Below, in pieces: positions 1-7,700 of a DNA stretch of 13,479 bases. The stretch is taken from assembly GCA_022837245.1 (NCBI GenBank), contig JALHHX010000053.1, forward strand, positions 1 to 13,479, in the 5' to 3' direction. Within the stretch, counting starts at the first letter, position 1. The number at the start of each line of letters is the position of its first letter. This DNA is from Lentisphaerota bacterium (GTDB lineage: Bacteria > Verrucomicrobiota > Kiritimatiellia > RFP12 > UBA3636). The translations under genes and the position numbers were made by a program. A model generated the notes under the pieces. It was given only the letters and a program-made list of their open reading frames with translations, was not told the DNA's origin and made no database searches.

Positions 1-213
1 TCTGGCCTACAAACTCCCGGAATCAAAGAAATGGCGCATGCGCCAAGGCGGCGGGAGCCGACAGTTTCGAGGATTCCGAAGGGGTTTTGCAAGAGCCTCT
101 TCCATATAGGATTTTCAACCTGTCGGATCACATACGCGTTGATGCCAGCCACCCGCTGACTTTCAAATCTCAACGTGTGTTTCAAAACATTCAATCAAAC
201 GCCGCTCCAGACG
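1..213. other. Noncoding left edge with palindrome
   Basis: I see no convincing gene here. The minus-strand glycosyltransferase ends at 214, so this is its 3' flank. Positions 32-45 are a perfect palindrome (TGGCGCATGCGCCA), enclosed by a CTCCCG (14-19) / CGGGAG (52-57) inverted pair. Read on the minus strand the palindrome is followed by ATTTCTTTGATT, so it could be a weak leftward terminator. The T tract is broken and the hairpin loop is tight, so this is only a possibility. Confidence 0.3.
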
Positions 214-1371
214 TCAATTCAAAGTCTGTCGGTAAAGCATGGCGGTTTTCCGTGCGCAGGCATCCCAACTGAAGAGTCCGGCACGTGCCAGCCCGGCCAT
301 TTTCATATGCTCCATTTTTTTTGGAGAAGCAAGCAGCTCAGAAATCGCAGAGGCCATCTCCTGTACATCACCGGCTTTAACAACGCGCGCGGCTTCCCCG
401 GCCACCTCCGGCTGCGATCCGCCGTCGGCGCATATGACCGGCAGGCCATGCGCCATAGCCTCGATGATCTGCAAACCAAAGCCCTCATAACGCGAGGGAT
501 GGGCGAGCAGGTCCGCAGTCGAGTAAAGCCGTGTAAGCTCGGCCGGGGAGACAAACCCCGCGAACTCGACGGAGTCCGACACCCCCAGACGTTCCGCCGC
601 AAGCCGCGCCTCGGGATAGCGCTCGTCCAAGGCGCCGCAAACCACCAGCTTGAGCGGGAATGGAACGTTGCGACGCGCGATCGCCAGCGATTCGACTAGT
701 CCCGCCACGTTTTTGTACGGATCCATGCGCCCTACGTAGAGCAACGTGCGCGGCGTGGCGGAGTCGGTCTTGATGTGCGCCCGTTCCACGCCACCAACGC
801 CGACATCCGCGCCATCGGGAACAACCTGGACTTTTGCCAATGCTTCCGGACTGATTGAGAGCGTGGAGGCGATGTCGCGCTTTGACGCCTCGCTGCCGGT
901 GATCACGAAATCAGCCCGAGCAATACTTTGCTTGAGACAGAATTTGAAAATTCTCTTGAACCGGCTTGTCTTGGAATTCGGGGCATAATCCTTGACGACC
1001 AGGGGAATAACATCGTGGATGTTTACGATGTGCTTCATACGGCGGCGTTTCGGAGCCAGCGGCAGCGCCATGAACGGCACCATGTAGTTTGGCGAATGGT
1101 AAAGATCCGCTTTAAGTCCTGCGATAACTCGAGGCATTGATATCTGGCTTTTAATCGACACCGGATTAGCTTTCACCACAATGGCCTTCACATTACCCCC
1201 GCGATCAACCGCGCCGGACATGTGCCTCTCCAGCAGTTCCTCCGAGCCAAAGACAAAGACGAACTCACATTCGGGCAGCAGCCCGGGCAGACGGCGCGCC
1301 ATTTCCTGCGCATAGACGCCGATGCCGGAAGGCTTGTCGTAAATCCAACGCGCGTCGAAAACGGCTTTCAT
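214..1371 (-). CDS. Family 4 glycosyltransferase (GT-B fold)
   Basis: This 385-residue retaining glycosyltransferase should transfer a sugar from a nucleotide-sugar donor to a glycan or lipid-linked acceptor at the cytoplasmic face of the membrane. The N-terminal acceptor domain begins with a strand and glycine loop (SGIGVYAQEM, about 15-24). The C-terminal donor domain starts near 208 (LLYVGRMDPYKN) and carries the EX7E catalytic signature as EGFGLQIIE at 296-304, followed by AMAHGLPVICADGGSQPEV. There is no signal peptide or membrane segment. Its ATG lies in an ATGA overlap with the stop of the upstream glycosyltransferase, so the two are probably translationally coupled and act on the same polysaccharide. 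The length is normal for the family. Donor and acceptor cannot be told from sequence; an O-antigen, capsule or LPS-core role is an inference. Confidence 0.9.
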   Translation of the reverse strand: MKAVFDARWIYDKPSGIGVYAQEMARRLPGLLPECEFVFVFGSEELLERHMSGAVDRGGNVKAIVVKANPVSIKSQISMPRVIAGLKADLYHSPNYMVPFMALPLAPKRRRMKHIVNIHDVIPLVVKDYAPNSKTSRFKRIFKFCLKQSIARADFVITGSEASKRDIASTLSISPEALAKVQVVPDGADVGVGGVERAHIKTDSATPRTLLYVGRMDPYKNVAGLVESLAIARRNVPFPLKLVVCGALDERYPEARLAAERLGVSDSVEFAGFVSPAELTRLYSTADLLAHPSRYEGFGLQIIEAMAHGLPVICADGGSQPEVAGEAARVVKAGDVQEMASAISELLASPKKMEHMKMAGLARAGLFSWDACARKTAMLYRQTLN

Positions 1372-2510
1372 AATCCGGTTCCGTCCTTCCTTGAGCCAAG
1401 CACCTTCCTATAGATTTCGAGCGTCTCACGCGCAGTGTTTTCCCAGCGGAAGCCCGCGGCGTGCTCCCTTCCCGTTCGCGACATTTCGGCGCGCCGTCCC
1501 GGGTCGCCTAGGATCGCGCGCACCTCCTCGACCCATTCTCGGAGGTCGAACCCCTCAAGAACGCGCGCGGCGCCACCAACAACCTCAGGAATCGAGCCGC
1601 CGGAGGATGTAAGCACTGGCGTCCCGCATGCCATTGCTTCAAGAGGGGTGAAGCCAAAGCCTTCGTAAAACGATGGCATAACGAATAGTGAGGCCGCAGA
1701 ATACAATGTCGCTAATTTCCCGTCGGGCACGAAGCGCAGGTAGTGCAATTGATTGGGGAAACGGGTGTTTTCAAACCGCTCGAGTATCGGCCGGCTTTTC
1801 CATCCCGGAGCACCGGCAATGACGAGATCCACGCCGTCTTCCGCCACCTGCTCGAATACGTCCACCAGGAACTCCAGGTTCTTTCGCGGCTCGACTGTGC
1901 CCAATGCCATGATGAAAGGGTGGCTAAGACCAAGCTCCCGCCGCGCAGCCTCCGTCTCGACCTCCGTCGCCGGCTTGAAATCCTCTCCTATTCCCAGGTA
2001 CGTCACGAACACCTTGCCACGCGCCTCCGGGAGCAGTTCCTCGATTTCGGCCTTGCTGAATTCTGATATGGTGATTATCGCGTCGGCGTTTCTGGCGGTT
2101 CGTTTAAGACCTGCCCTAAGGTACTTCAGATTACGCTTCTCGGCAAACTGCGGGTAGCGCACGAAGCTCATATCGTGTATTGACACCACAGACTTGCCGC
2201 GAGTGATCGGCCTGTCCGTGAAATTAGTAAAATGGTAGATATCAGCACCGCCCGCACTCCAGTTGAACGGAGGGAATCGCAGATGGTGCCACATCTTTTG
2301 CATGACGGCGCCGGGCATGGCTCTGAATGTCACGTACTCGGCTCCGTCCACACTGTGGCGCTTGCCTGCACGTTTGAAGTCGCAATAGAAAAGACGCAAC
2401 TCGTCCTCGGGATCGAGCAGCTTGGCCAGCTCAGATGCCAGGACTCGCGTGTAACGCCCAATCCCCGCGCACTGGGCGACGGCGGGCTGATAGTCCATGC
2501 AAATCTTCAT
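1368..2510 (-). CDS. Family 4 glycosyltransferase (GT-B fold)
   Basis: This 380-residue protein is a second retaining glycosyltransferase of the same superfamily. The N-terminal domain has the AGIGRYTRVLASEL loop (15-28) and HD of the family (VSIHDMSF, 109-116). The donor domain begins near 200 with MALGTVEPRKNLEFL and holds the EX7E motif as EGFGFTPLE at 283-291. It resembles mannosyl- or rhamnosyl-type enzymes of polysaccharide clusters, but the substrate is not assignable. It is the first gene of a two-gene leftward unit and its TGA overlaps the next ATG. No Shine-Dalgarno sequence precedes the ATG at 2510. A TAGAAT -10-like hexamer sits six bases upstream, so the message may be leaderless. 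An internal ATG four codons on (2498) is an alternative start. It is transcribed divergently from gltX. Confidence 0.9.
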   Translation of the reverse strand: MKICMDYQPAVAQCAGIGRYTRVLASELAKLLDPEDELRLFYCDFKRAGKRHSVDGAEYVTFRAMPGAVMQKMWHHLRFPPFNWSAGGADIYHFTNFTDRPITRGKSVVSIHDMSFVRYPQFAEKRNLKYLRAGLKRTARNADAIITISEFSKAEIEELLPEARGKVFVTYLGIGEDFKPATEVETEAARRELGLSHPFIMALGTVEPRKNLEFLVDVFEQVAEDGVDLVIAGAPGWKSRPILERFENTRFPNQLHYLRFVPDGKLATLYSAASLFVMPSFYEGFGFTPLEAMACGTPVLTSSGGSIPEVVGGAARVLEGFDLREWVEEVRAILGDPGRRAEMSRTGREHAAGFRWENTARETLEIYRKVLGSRKDGTGL

Positions 2511-2516
2511 GACGCG

Positions 2517-2546
2517 ATTCTACCAGACAGAGCGGCTCCTCTGCAA
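2517..2546 (-). promoter_or_regulatory. Candidate promoter of the glycosyltransferase pair
   Basis: On the minus strand TTGCAG (2546-2541) and TAGAAT (2522-2517) are 18 bases apart. The expected transcription start falls at about 2510, which is the A of the ATG, and there is no ribosome-binding site. A leaderless transcript is therefore possible. The -35 match is weak. Confidence 0.3.
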
Positions 2547-2637
2547 TGTTAAAGCAGAAATGCTGGTGTTTCGTTTGACTCTGTTGTAAAATGAGAGCCT
2601 TAAGCAATAAGATACAGAATCAAGGAGAAAGCAAGCA

Positions 2638-3942
2638 ATGTCCGTCCGCGTCCGTTTCGCACCCAGTCCCACAGGTAATGTCCACATAGGCAATATCCGC
2701 GCGGCCGTTTTCAACTGGCTTTTCGCACGCCACGAAGGAGGCAGGTTCCTGCTGCGTGTGGAGGACACGGATCTGGAACGCTCTACGCCAGAGGCCATAA
2801 AAACCCTTCTGGAATGCATGGAATGGCTTAAGCTCGATTATGACGAGCCCGCCGTTTACCAAAGCGCCAACACTGTGCGCCACTTGGCCGTGGCCTCCGA
2901 GCTTGAGGCGAAGGGCTACGCATATCGCGACAACAAGGGTGGTGAGGGCGAATGCCTCATATTCCGTATGCCGAAAGAAGGCACGCTGAGATTCCATGAC
3001 CTTGTAAAGGGGGACCTCAAGAAGAAGGCCGAGGACACGCAGGATTTCGTAATCGTGCGTTCTGACGGCACACCTGTCTTCCACCTCGCCAATGTGGTAG
3101 ATGACGCGGACATGGGCATAACGCACGTGATACGCGGAGACGACCACGTCGAGAACACGTTCAAGCATATCGAGATTTTCAAGGCTATGGGTGTCGAGCC
3201 GCCAGCGTACGCGCACCTCCCAATGATCGTCAACAACCAGGGCAAGCCATATTCGAAGCGCGACGGTGCGGCGTTCGTCGGGGAATTCCGAGAACAGGGA
3301 TTCCTGCCTGACGCGCTCTTCAACTTTCTCGTACTGCTCGGATGGGCGCCAGGCGACGATCGTGAGATAATGACTCGCCAGGAACTGATAGAGGCATTCT
3401 CTCTCGACCATGTCAAATCGAGCCCTGCTCGCTTTGACATCAAAAAGCTCACATGGATGAACGGCGAATACATCGCCAAACAGCCACGGGAGGAATACAA
3501 AAAAGAGTTTATTGCGCGCATGCAGGCAGCTGGCCTGCAAACAACCCCGCTAAACGGCGATCTCGATGCCGTGCTAGACCCTATACAGCCTCGCACAAAA
3601 ACGTACAAGGACATTCCAGGAAACTGCATATACCTTTTCACCGACGATTTCCCGTACGACGAGGCGCCCGTCAACAAACGTCTCAAAAAAGATGGCGTTG
3701 CAGAGCTCTTGCGCGAATTTGCAGATAAATTCGAGGCTCTGCCGGAGTTCACGGTAGAGGCTACAGAGAAGCTCGTAAAGGATAAGGGCGAAAAACTCGG
3801 TGGCATGGGCGCAGTCGTCCATCCGATCCGCGTGGCAGTGTCGGGAGTTGGCGAAGGGCCAGGCCTGTTCGAATTGCTCGCTCTTATAGGTCGCGACCGC
3901 GTGTGCGCACGTTGCCGCAAGGCTGCAGAAATGGCGGGTTGA
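2638..3942 (+). CDS. gltX: Glutamate-tRNA ligase
   Basis: This cytoplasmic class I aminoacyl-tRNA synthetase charges tRNA-Glu (and tRNA-Gln, if non-discriminating) with glutamate using ATP. The 434 residues open with FAPSPTG and the HIGH-type motif HIGN (16-19), then RVEDTD (40-45). The GlxRS catalytic domain continues through VIRGDDH (164-170), and the KMSKS-type loop reads KPYSKRDGA (203-211). The helical anticodon-binding domain ends with GAVVHPIRVAVSG and LFELLALIGRDRV. It is somewhat shorter than the usual 460-500 residues but appears complete. AAGGAG at 2622-2627 lies ten bases before the ATG. TTGACT at 2575-2580 could be a -35 element, but I see no good -10 at the right distance. It is divergent from the glycosyltransferases and followed 57 bases later by der. 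Confidence 0.95.
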   Translation: MSVRVRFAPSPTGNVHIGNIRAAVFNWLFARHEGGRFLLRVEDTDLERSTPEAIKTLLECMEWLKLDYDEPAVYQSANTVRHLAVASELEAKGYAYRDNKGGEGECLIFRMPKEGTLRFHDLVKGDLKKKAEDTQDFVIVRSDGTPVFHLANVVDDADMGITHVIRGDDHVENTFKHIEIFKAMGVEPPAYAHLPMIVNNQGKPYSKRDGAAFVGEFREQGFLPDALFNFLVLLGWAPGDDREIMTRQELIEAFSLDHVKSSPARFDIKKLTWMNGEYIAKQPREEYKKEFIARMQAAGLQTTPLNGDLDAVLDPIQPRTKTYKDIPGNCIYLFTDDFPYDEAPVNKRLKKDGVAELLREFADKFEALPEFTVEATEKLVKDKGEKLGGMGAVVHPIRVAVSGVGEGPGLFELLALIGRDRVCARCRKAAEMAG

Positions 3943-3999
3943 ACCCTGCGGCGTACCGAAGCCGGAACAACCTGGACGAATTTGACAGAAATTAACGAT

Positions 4000-5430
4000 A
4001 TGGAAGATAACCTTGAGAACACAACCCCCGACAAGGGCCGCACGGTTGCGATAGTCGGCAGACCCAACGTCGGAAAGTCCGCCGTCTTCAACCGCATCGC
4101 AAAAAAGCGGATCGCGATAGTGCACGGCGAGGCGGGAGTGACGCGCGACAGGCTCGTGCGCGAGGTCTATTGGGGCGACCAGCGTTTCTCTCTTATCGAC
4201 ACCGGCGGCATCATGAACATCGACAACGAGACGATTCACGACCGCATCGACGCCGGCATACGCGTCCAGGCGGAGGCCGCGATCTGCGACGCCCCGTCCG
4301 TGATTTTCGTCGTTGACGGGCAGAGCGGGCTCACTCCGCTTGACGAGGAGGTGGCAGGGCTACTGCGCAAGTCCGGGACAAAGGTATTCCTCGCCGTCAA
4401 CAAGTCTGACACGCCGGCGATGGACAATGCATCCGCCGACTTCGCATCGCTCGGCTTCCCCGTATTCCCCATATCCGCGCTGCACGGCCGTGGCTTCGAC
4501 AGCCTCATGGAAAGCGTTCTACGCGAATTACCACCCCAAGTCAATCATTTCGGTGCCGGACCGGACGACGAAAAGGAAACACTGTGCGTGGCCATCGTCG
4601 GCCGCCCAAACGCAGGCAAATCTTCTTTCATCAACAAGCTCCTGAGGGCCGAACGCGTACTCGTATCGGAAGTGCCCGGCACCACACGCGACAGCATAGA
4701 CGTCCCGTTCTCAGTTGAAGGGCGCAACTACACGCTTATCGACACGGCCGGCGCCCGCCGCGAGGCGCGCGTTGACACCGCCGTGGAGCGTTACAGCCGC
4801 TACCGCATGCAGGAGAGCATCGGCCGCGCTGACGTAGTAGTTCTCATGCTAGACGCCACGCGCGGCGTGGGGCTTCTAGACAAACAGCTCGCCGGACTGA
4901 TCGGCGAGAGCGGAAAAGGCTGCGTGATAGTCGTGAACAAATGGGATCTCTCTGAAATCTCAGAGCGCGAATTCTCCGAAAAACTCGCGTACGAAATGAA
5001 GTTCATGTCATACTGCCCCATCATCTTCATGTCAGCCAAGACGGGCGTGAACGTGAACAACGCTCTGGTCGCGATAGAGCACGTGGCAACGCAATGCCGT
5101 GCCACGTTGCCGACGGGGCTTCTCAACCGCGTGCTTTCGCGGGCCTACGAATCAATCAGCACGCCTGCCATTGGCGGGCGCCCGCTACGTATGTACTACG
5201 CGACGCAGGTCGGGCGGAGCCCCATAATGATCCGTATCTTCGTCAACGACCCACGCCGCCTTCCAGGGCACTATTCGCAGTTCCTGACTAACTCGCTACG
5301 CCAAGAATTCGGCCTCGAGGGCGCCGTCGTGAAGCTGCAGTTCCGCTCACGCACCCGCGACCCCAGCCGCCCCAAACCGCCCCCTAAGCCAAAGTCCGGC
5401 CGGGCCGGAAATCGGAGATCGAAAAGATAG
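4000..5430 (+). CDS. der: Ribosome-assembly GTPase Der (EngA)
   Basis: Der is a double-GTPase that binds the 50S subunit during late ribosome assembly. From the ATG at 4000 it has 476 residues. The first G domain has GRPNVGKS (20-27), DTGG (67-70) and NKSD (134-137). The second has GRPNAGKS (201-208), DTAG (248-251) and NKWD (313-316). A C-terminal KH-like domain follows (about 350-445), and then a Pro/Lys/Arg-rich tail of about 30 residues likely to contact rRNA. An in-frame TTG at 3982 would add six residues. Neither start has a clear Shine-Dalgarno sequence, and ATG is preferred because the protein begins just before the first P-loop. It follows gltX after 57 bases and may be cotranscribed with it. 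Confidence 0.94.
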   Translation: MEDNLENTTPDKGRTVAIVGRPNVGKSAVFNRIAKKRIAIVHGEAGVTRDRLVREVYWGDQRFSLIDTGGIMNIDNETIHDRIDAGIRVQAEAAICDAPSVIFVVDGQSGLTPLDEEVAGLLRKSGTKVFLAVNKSDTPAMDNASADFASLGFPVFPISALHGRGFDSLMESVLRELPPQVNHFGAGPDDEKETLCVAIVGRPNAGKSSFINKLLRAERVLVSEVPGTTRDSIDVPFSVEGRNYTLIDTAGARREARVDTAVERYSRYRMQESIGRADVVVLMLDATRGVGLLDKQLAGLIGESGKGCVIVVNKWDLSEISEREFSEKLAYEMKFMSYCPIIFMSAKTGVNVNNALVAIEHVATQCRATLPTGLLNRVLSRAYESISTPAIGGRPLRMYYATQVGRSPIMIRIFVNDPRRLPGHYSQFLTNSLRQEFGLEGAVVKLQFRSRTRDPSRPKPPPKPKSGRAGNRRSKR

Positions 5431-5519
5431 TCGGCTAGACCGCCGCGAAGCATGGCAAAGGGACCGGGCTCGAGATCGGGGCTCCGCTAATCACCAGCCT
5501 GGAACCGAACTACTAGTTG

Positions 5520-5549
5520 TTGCATTCCGTCATGACATCGTTATATACT
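5520..5549 (+). promoter_or_regulatory. Candidate sigma-70-type promoter of the outer-membrane gene
   Basis: TTGCAT (5520-5525) and TATACT (5544-5549) are separated by 18 bases; TATATA at 5542-5547 gives 16. The predicted start near 5556 leaves a leader of about 75 bases ending in AAGGAG (5615-5620). It is the best-looking promoter in the window and implies that the gene is expressed apart from der. Confidence 0.5.
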
Positions 5550-5629
5550 GCTTCTCGCACAAGTGCAATGCTCTACGGACAAGGGCAACGCCGATGTCCG
5601 CCAACTTAAACATCAAGGAGTAAACCACA

Positions 5630-6262
5630 ATGTCAAAACCGAGAACAACCATCATGGCGGCAGCGGCTGCTTTCGCTCTTGCCCTATCCATCACCTCGGC
5701 GCAAGCCGACCAGTTCGACTCCAACATGAACTTCAACATCAGCGGCGTGTACATGCTGGCAAACGATTCCGACCTGTACTACGACTTCGCGGGTTTCTCA
5801 ATGAGGTTCGGCGTCTATGTTCTTCCGTGCACGGAAATCTTCGTCGACACGATTGTGGCGGGCGGTCTTGACCTGCAGGACAATCTCGACGAGTCGATGA
5901 ACTGGGGGGTTTTCGGCGGTATCACACAATACGCACCACTCAACGAAAGGTTCGCGCTTTACGTGCGGGGCCGCGTCGGCGTAGTCATAAACTATTGGGA
6001 AGCCAGCGGGCCTGACTATTATTATGACGACTACGGATACTGGTATGAAGTCGACAACAAAGAGGAAGACGCGTATTTCGCCGCCGGCATTGGCGCGGGC
6101 GCGAGCATCGAATTAGCCGACAACATTTCGCTTGAGCTCGGCTACGACTACATCGTGCTAGACGTAAGCGATCAGTTCGACGACGATTATGAAATATCCG
6201 GCGGCGAAGACGACTGGGCGGGCTACCACACAATCCACGCCGGCATAGATATCAAGTTCTAG
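5630..6262 (+). CDS. Outer-membrane beta-barrel protein
   Basis: This 210-residue secreted protein has a clear Sec signal peptide, with basic N-terminus KPR, a hydrophobic Ala/Leu core and Ala-Gln-Ala cleavage after about residue 26. The mature part alternates polar and hydrophobic residues in short strands separated by acidic turns, and ends in HAGIDIKF with the terminal aromatic residue typical of BAM-inserted barrels. The size fits an 8- to 10-strand barrel of the OmpA/OmpW-like type. A Tyr/Asp/Glu-rich stretch at about 129-149 probably forms a surface loop. AAGGAG lies nine bases before the ATG. I do not recognise a specific family, so pore, adhesin or structural roles are all open. It has its own promoter and stands between der and a decayed gene. 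Confidence 0.75.
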   Translation: MSKPRTTIMAAAAAFALALSITSAQADQFDSNMNFNISGVYMLANDSDLYYDFAGFSMRFGVYVLPCTEIFVDTIVAGGLDLQDNLDESMNWGVFGGITQYAPLNERFALYVRGRVGVVINYWEASGPDYYYDDYGYWYEVDNKEEDAYFAAGIGAGASIELADNISLELGYDYIVLDVSDQFDDDYEISGGEDDWAGYHTIHAGIDIKF

Positions 6263-6282
6263 CTCAAACCGCGCTGTTTACT

Positions 6283-6849
6283 TTACCGCATATCGCGGAT
6301 GGTGGAGGCGTCATCGAGCGTTAGCCCGGCGTCCTTCAGGGGGTCGGAGTATGGCACAACGTAGGTGTGGCCTGTCCGCACCCCGGCTCCCTCCCCTTCT
6401 ATGCGCACAAGAGGATCGGCCCAACCGCGTCCGCGGCGCACTGGCACAATCCAAGTGAAGTCAACTTCGCCGGGCCGTATCTGAAGCCATCCTCCAGCGT
6501 GAACACGCCCTGCCGGACTGCGAACACGGCGGAACCCGACAACACCTCCCCCACGACTCGGATGGCGGGAGTGCCGTCTATGTTGTGGCGGATTGAGTCG
6601 CCGACCAGCCTTTCCACGCGCCAGGCCAGATCGCCAGGCATACAGCGTACTTTTCGTCTTCCCCGTTATTGGACACATTGCCGGAAACTGCCTTGGTGTC
6701 GGTGTGTGTGCCTGCGGCACACGGGTGCGCAGAACGACGCCACGCTCAAACACAACGCCGCAGGCGCGCCTGACTATGCCAGAACCGCCGGGCGTGCGGA
6801 AGCCCGCAAGCAGAGCCTGCTTGCGGCCAGTGAATAAAAAGCTCCGCAC
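6283..6849 (-). pseudogene. Decayed gene of unknown function, at least three frameshifts
   Basis: The minus strand carries protein-like sequence that moves between the three frames. The first part (about 6849-6725, reading RACGVVFERGVVLRTRV) is in one frame. About 6720-6635 (AGTHTDTKAVSGN, then NNGEDEKYAVCLA) is in a second. About 6640-6490 (DLAWRVERLVGDSIRHN, then GTPAIRVVGEVLSG) is in a third. About 6498-6283 (PGEVDFTWIVPV, then VRTGHTYVVPYSDPL, ending at TAA 6283) returns to the first. The pieces join smoothly as one acidic, non-repetitive protein of about 185 residues, so frameshift decay explains the pattern best. I do not recognise the family. The start is unsure because the 5' end (6804-6826) is a perfect hairpin. 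It converges on the outer-membrane gene. Sequencing errors could produce the same picture. Confidence 0.5.
6804..6826. repeat. Perfect 10-bp inverted repeat with 3-base loop
   Basis: CCGCAAGCAG (6804-6813), loop AGC, CTGCTTGCGG (6817-6826). The stem is perfect and GC-rich. No T tract follows on the minus strand, and only TGAATAAAAA follows on the plus strand, so it is not a standard terminator. It could be a dispersed REP-like palindrome or a transposon-end remnant beside the decayed gene. Confidence 0.6.
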
Positions 6850-7130
6850 TTTACATTAGCCAAGCTGGCGCTGGCATTTGCAATAGATTCTCTCAAATTG
6901 TCTGTGAAGCTTTAATCCACTCCCTGCGGGCAGGTTCTTGCCCGCGGGCCTTTTTTCGCTTGCGCCCGTCGGGGTACCGCCTTTCCTCGCCGCGGGTCAT
7001 TCCCAAACTATGCTACAACCGACGCTAGAACCGTATGAACAAGGCAATTCGCTTAATTGTCGGCGGGTAGAGATTGCGGATTGACTTCTAAGATTTCTGT
7101 CTGGAAACTGCAAGGTTTGATTGCAAAAGC
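6850..7130. other. Intergenic region between convergent units
   Basis: This stretch has no convincing gene. It holds the rightward terminator at 6923-6956 and a 7-bp hairpin GGCAATT (7043-7049) / AATTGTC (7055-7061) with one G-U pair and no T tract. Near the end of the leftward operon there is a short TGCAA/TTGCA pair that would make at best a weak terminator. It separates the plus-strand genes from the six-gene minus-strand cluster. Confidence 0.5.
6923..6956 (+). terminator. Intrinsic terminator, rightward
   Basis: The stem pairs 6923-6932 with 6939-6948 (ten pairs including one G-U), with a six-base GGTTCT loop, followed by CC and six T at 6951-6956. It faces the plus strand. The only upstream plus-strand gene is the outer-membrane gene 660 bases away, so it ends either that long transcript or a short RNA that I cannot delimit. 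It also guards against read-through into the opposing operon. Confidence 0.75.
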
Positions 7131-7700
7131 CTACGACTTGTACCGCTTGTACAGATCGGGGAAGAATTCGTTGAAGTCGGTGGAGAAAAGGTCGTATTTG
7201 GATTGGATTTCTTCTATGGCGAGGTCGGTGTCGAAGGGGCGGCTGAGGCGCAGACGGATTCCACGGAGCGCCTTTTCCACGCCTGATAATTCCGTGTAGG
7301 AACCTAATAGATCGGATTTGCAGATTTTTTCAAGCATGGTGTATGCCTCGGCGGGAAGGCCGTCGAATCTCTTGCCGAGGGCTTCATAAACTGTTGCGGC
7401 GAAGCGGGGTAATTTAACAGGCGAGTATAAGTCCCAGTTTTTTGTGAGAAAATGGTCGTAAAGCACGTCCGTGATTATGCCGCCGTAGCTGCGCAAAGGT
7501 TTTTCGAAACGCCTGACGCTCCGCTTGAAAACGGGATGCGCGTCGGTGAAGGTGTCGGTGTCGAGATGGCGTTTGATTCCGAGCATTACTTCTGGATCCA
7601 GTCCGGCAAGCCGTGACGTTATCACGAGATCGGGCAGTATGCTGCCAACCATGAATCCGGGTGTCGGTTCCGAAAGAAGCAAATGCGCTAGCCAGTTCAC
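7131..7700 (-). CDS. acpH: Acyl-carrier-protein phosphodiesterase family protein
   Basis: This 189-residue protein matches the AcpH (DUF479) family, which removes the 4'-phosphopantetheine arm from holo-ACP in the cytoplasm. The typical opening MNWLAHLLLS corresponds to MNFLAHLHLA of the E. coli enzyme. It is followed by GSILPDLVI (18-26), a region rich in His and Asp (KRHLDTDTFTDAHPVF), and the ITDVLYDHFLTKNW segment that parallels LDVMWDHFLSRHW. The conserved Asp and His residues of this HD-like fold are present. The start is GTG at 7700, inside a GTGA overlap with the TGA of the TsaC-RfaE2 gene, so translation is coupled. It is the last gene of the cluster. The function is assigned by recall of family motifs, and some members of this family have unproven activity. 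Confidence 0.82.
   Translation of the reverse strand: MNWLAHLLLSEPTPGFMVGSILPDLVITSRLAGLDPEVMLGIKRHLDTDTFTDAHPVFKRSVRRFEKPLRSYGGIITDVLYDHFLTKNWDLYSPVKLPRFAATVYEALGKRFDGLPAEAYTMLEKICKSDLLGSYTELSGVEKALRGIRLRLSRPFDTDLAIEEIQSKYDLFSTDFNEFFPDLYKRYKS

Noticed and set aside
2620..4239. Long minus-strand open frames opposite gltX and der (for example 2916-4097 and 3574-4239)
   Set aside because: They lie antisense to two clearly conserved genes, have Arg/Ser/Cys-rich composition and no recognised motifs. They are by-products of GC-rich coding on the other strand.
6367..6837. Plus-strand 156-codon frame opposite the decayed gene
   Set aside because: It has poor start context, no Shine-Dalgarno sequence and Pro/Thr/Arg-rich shadow-like composition. 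The minus-strand pieces look far more protein-like.
7035..7070. Eleven-codon ORF (MNKAIRLIVGG) as a leader peptide
   Set aside because: It has no Shine-Dalgarno sequence, no following plus-strand gene and no attenuator. Such short frames occur by chance.
6300..7130. Replication origin at the G/C bias change
   Set aside because: No DnaA boxes (TTATCCACA type), AT-rich unwinding region or dnaA/dnaN/gidA-like neighbours were found, and the genes to the right run against the implied direction.
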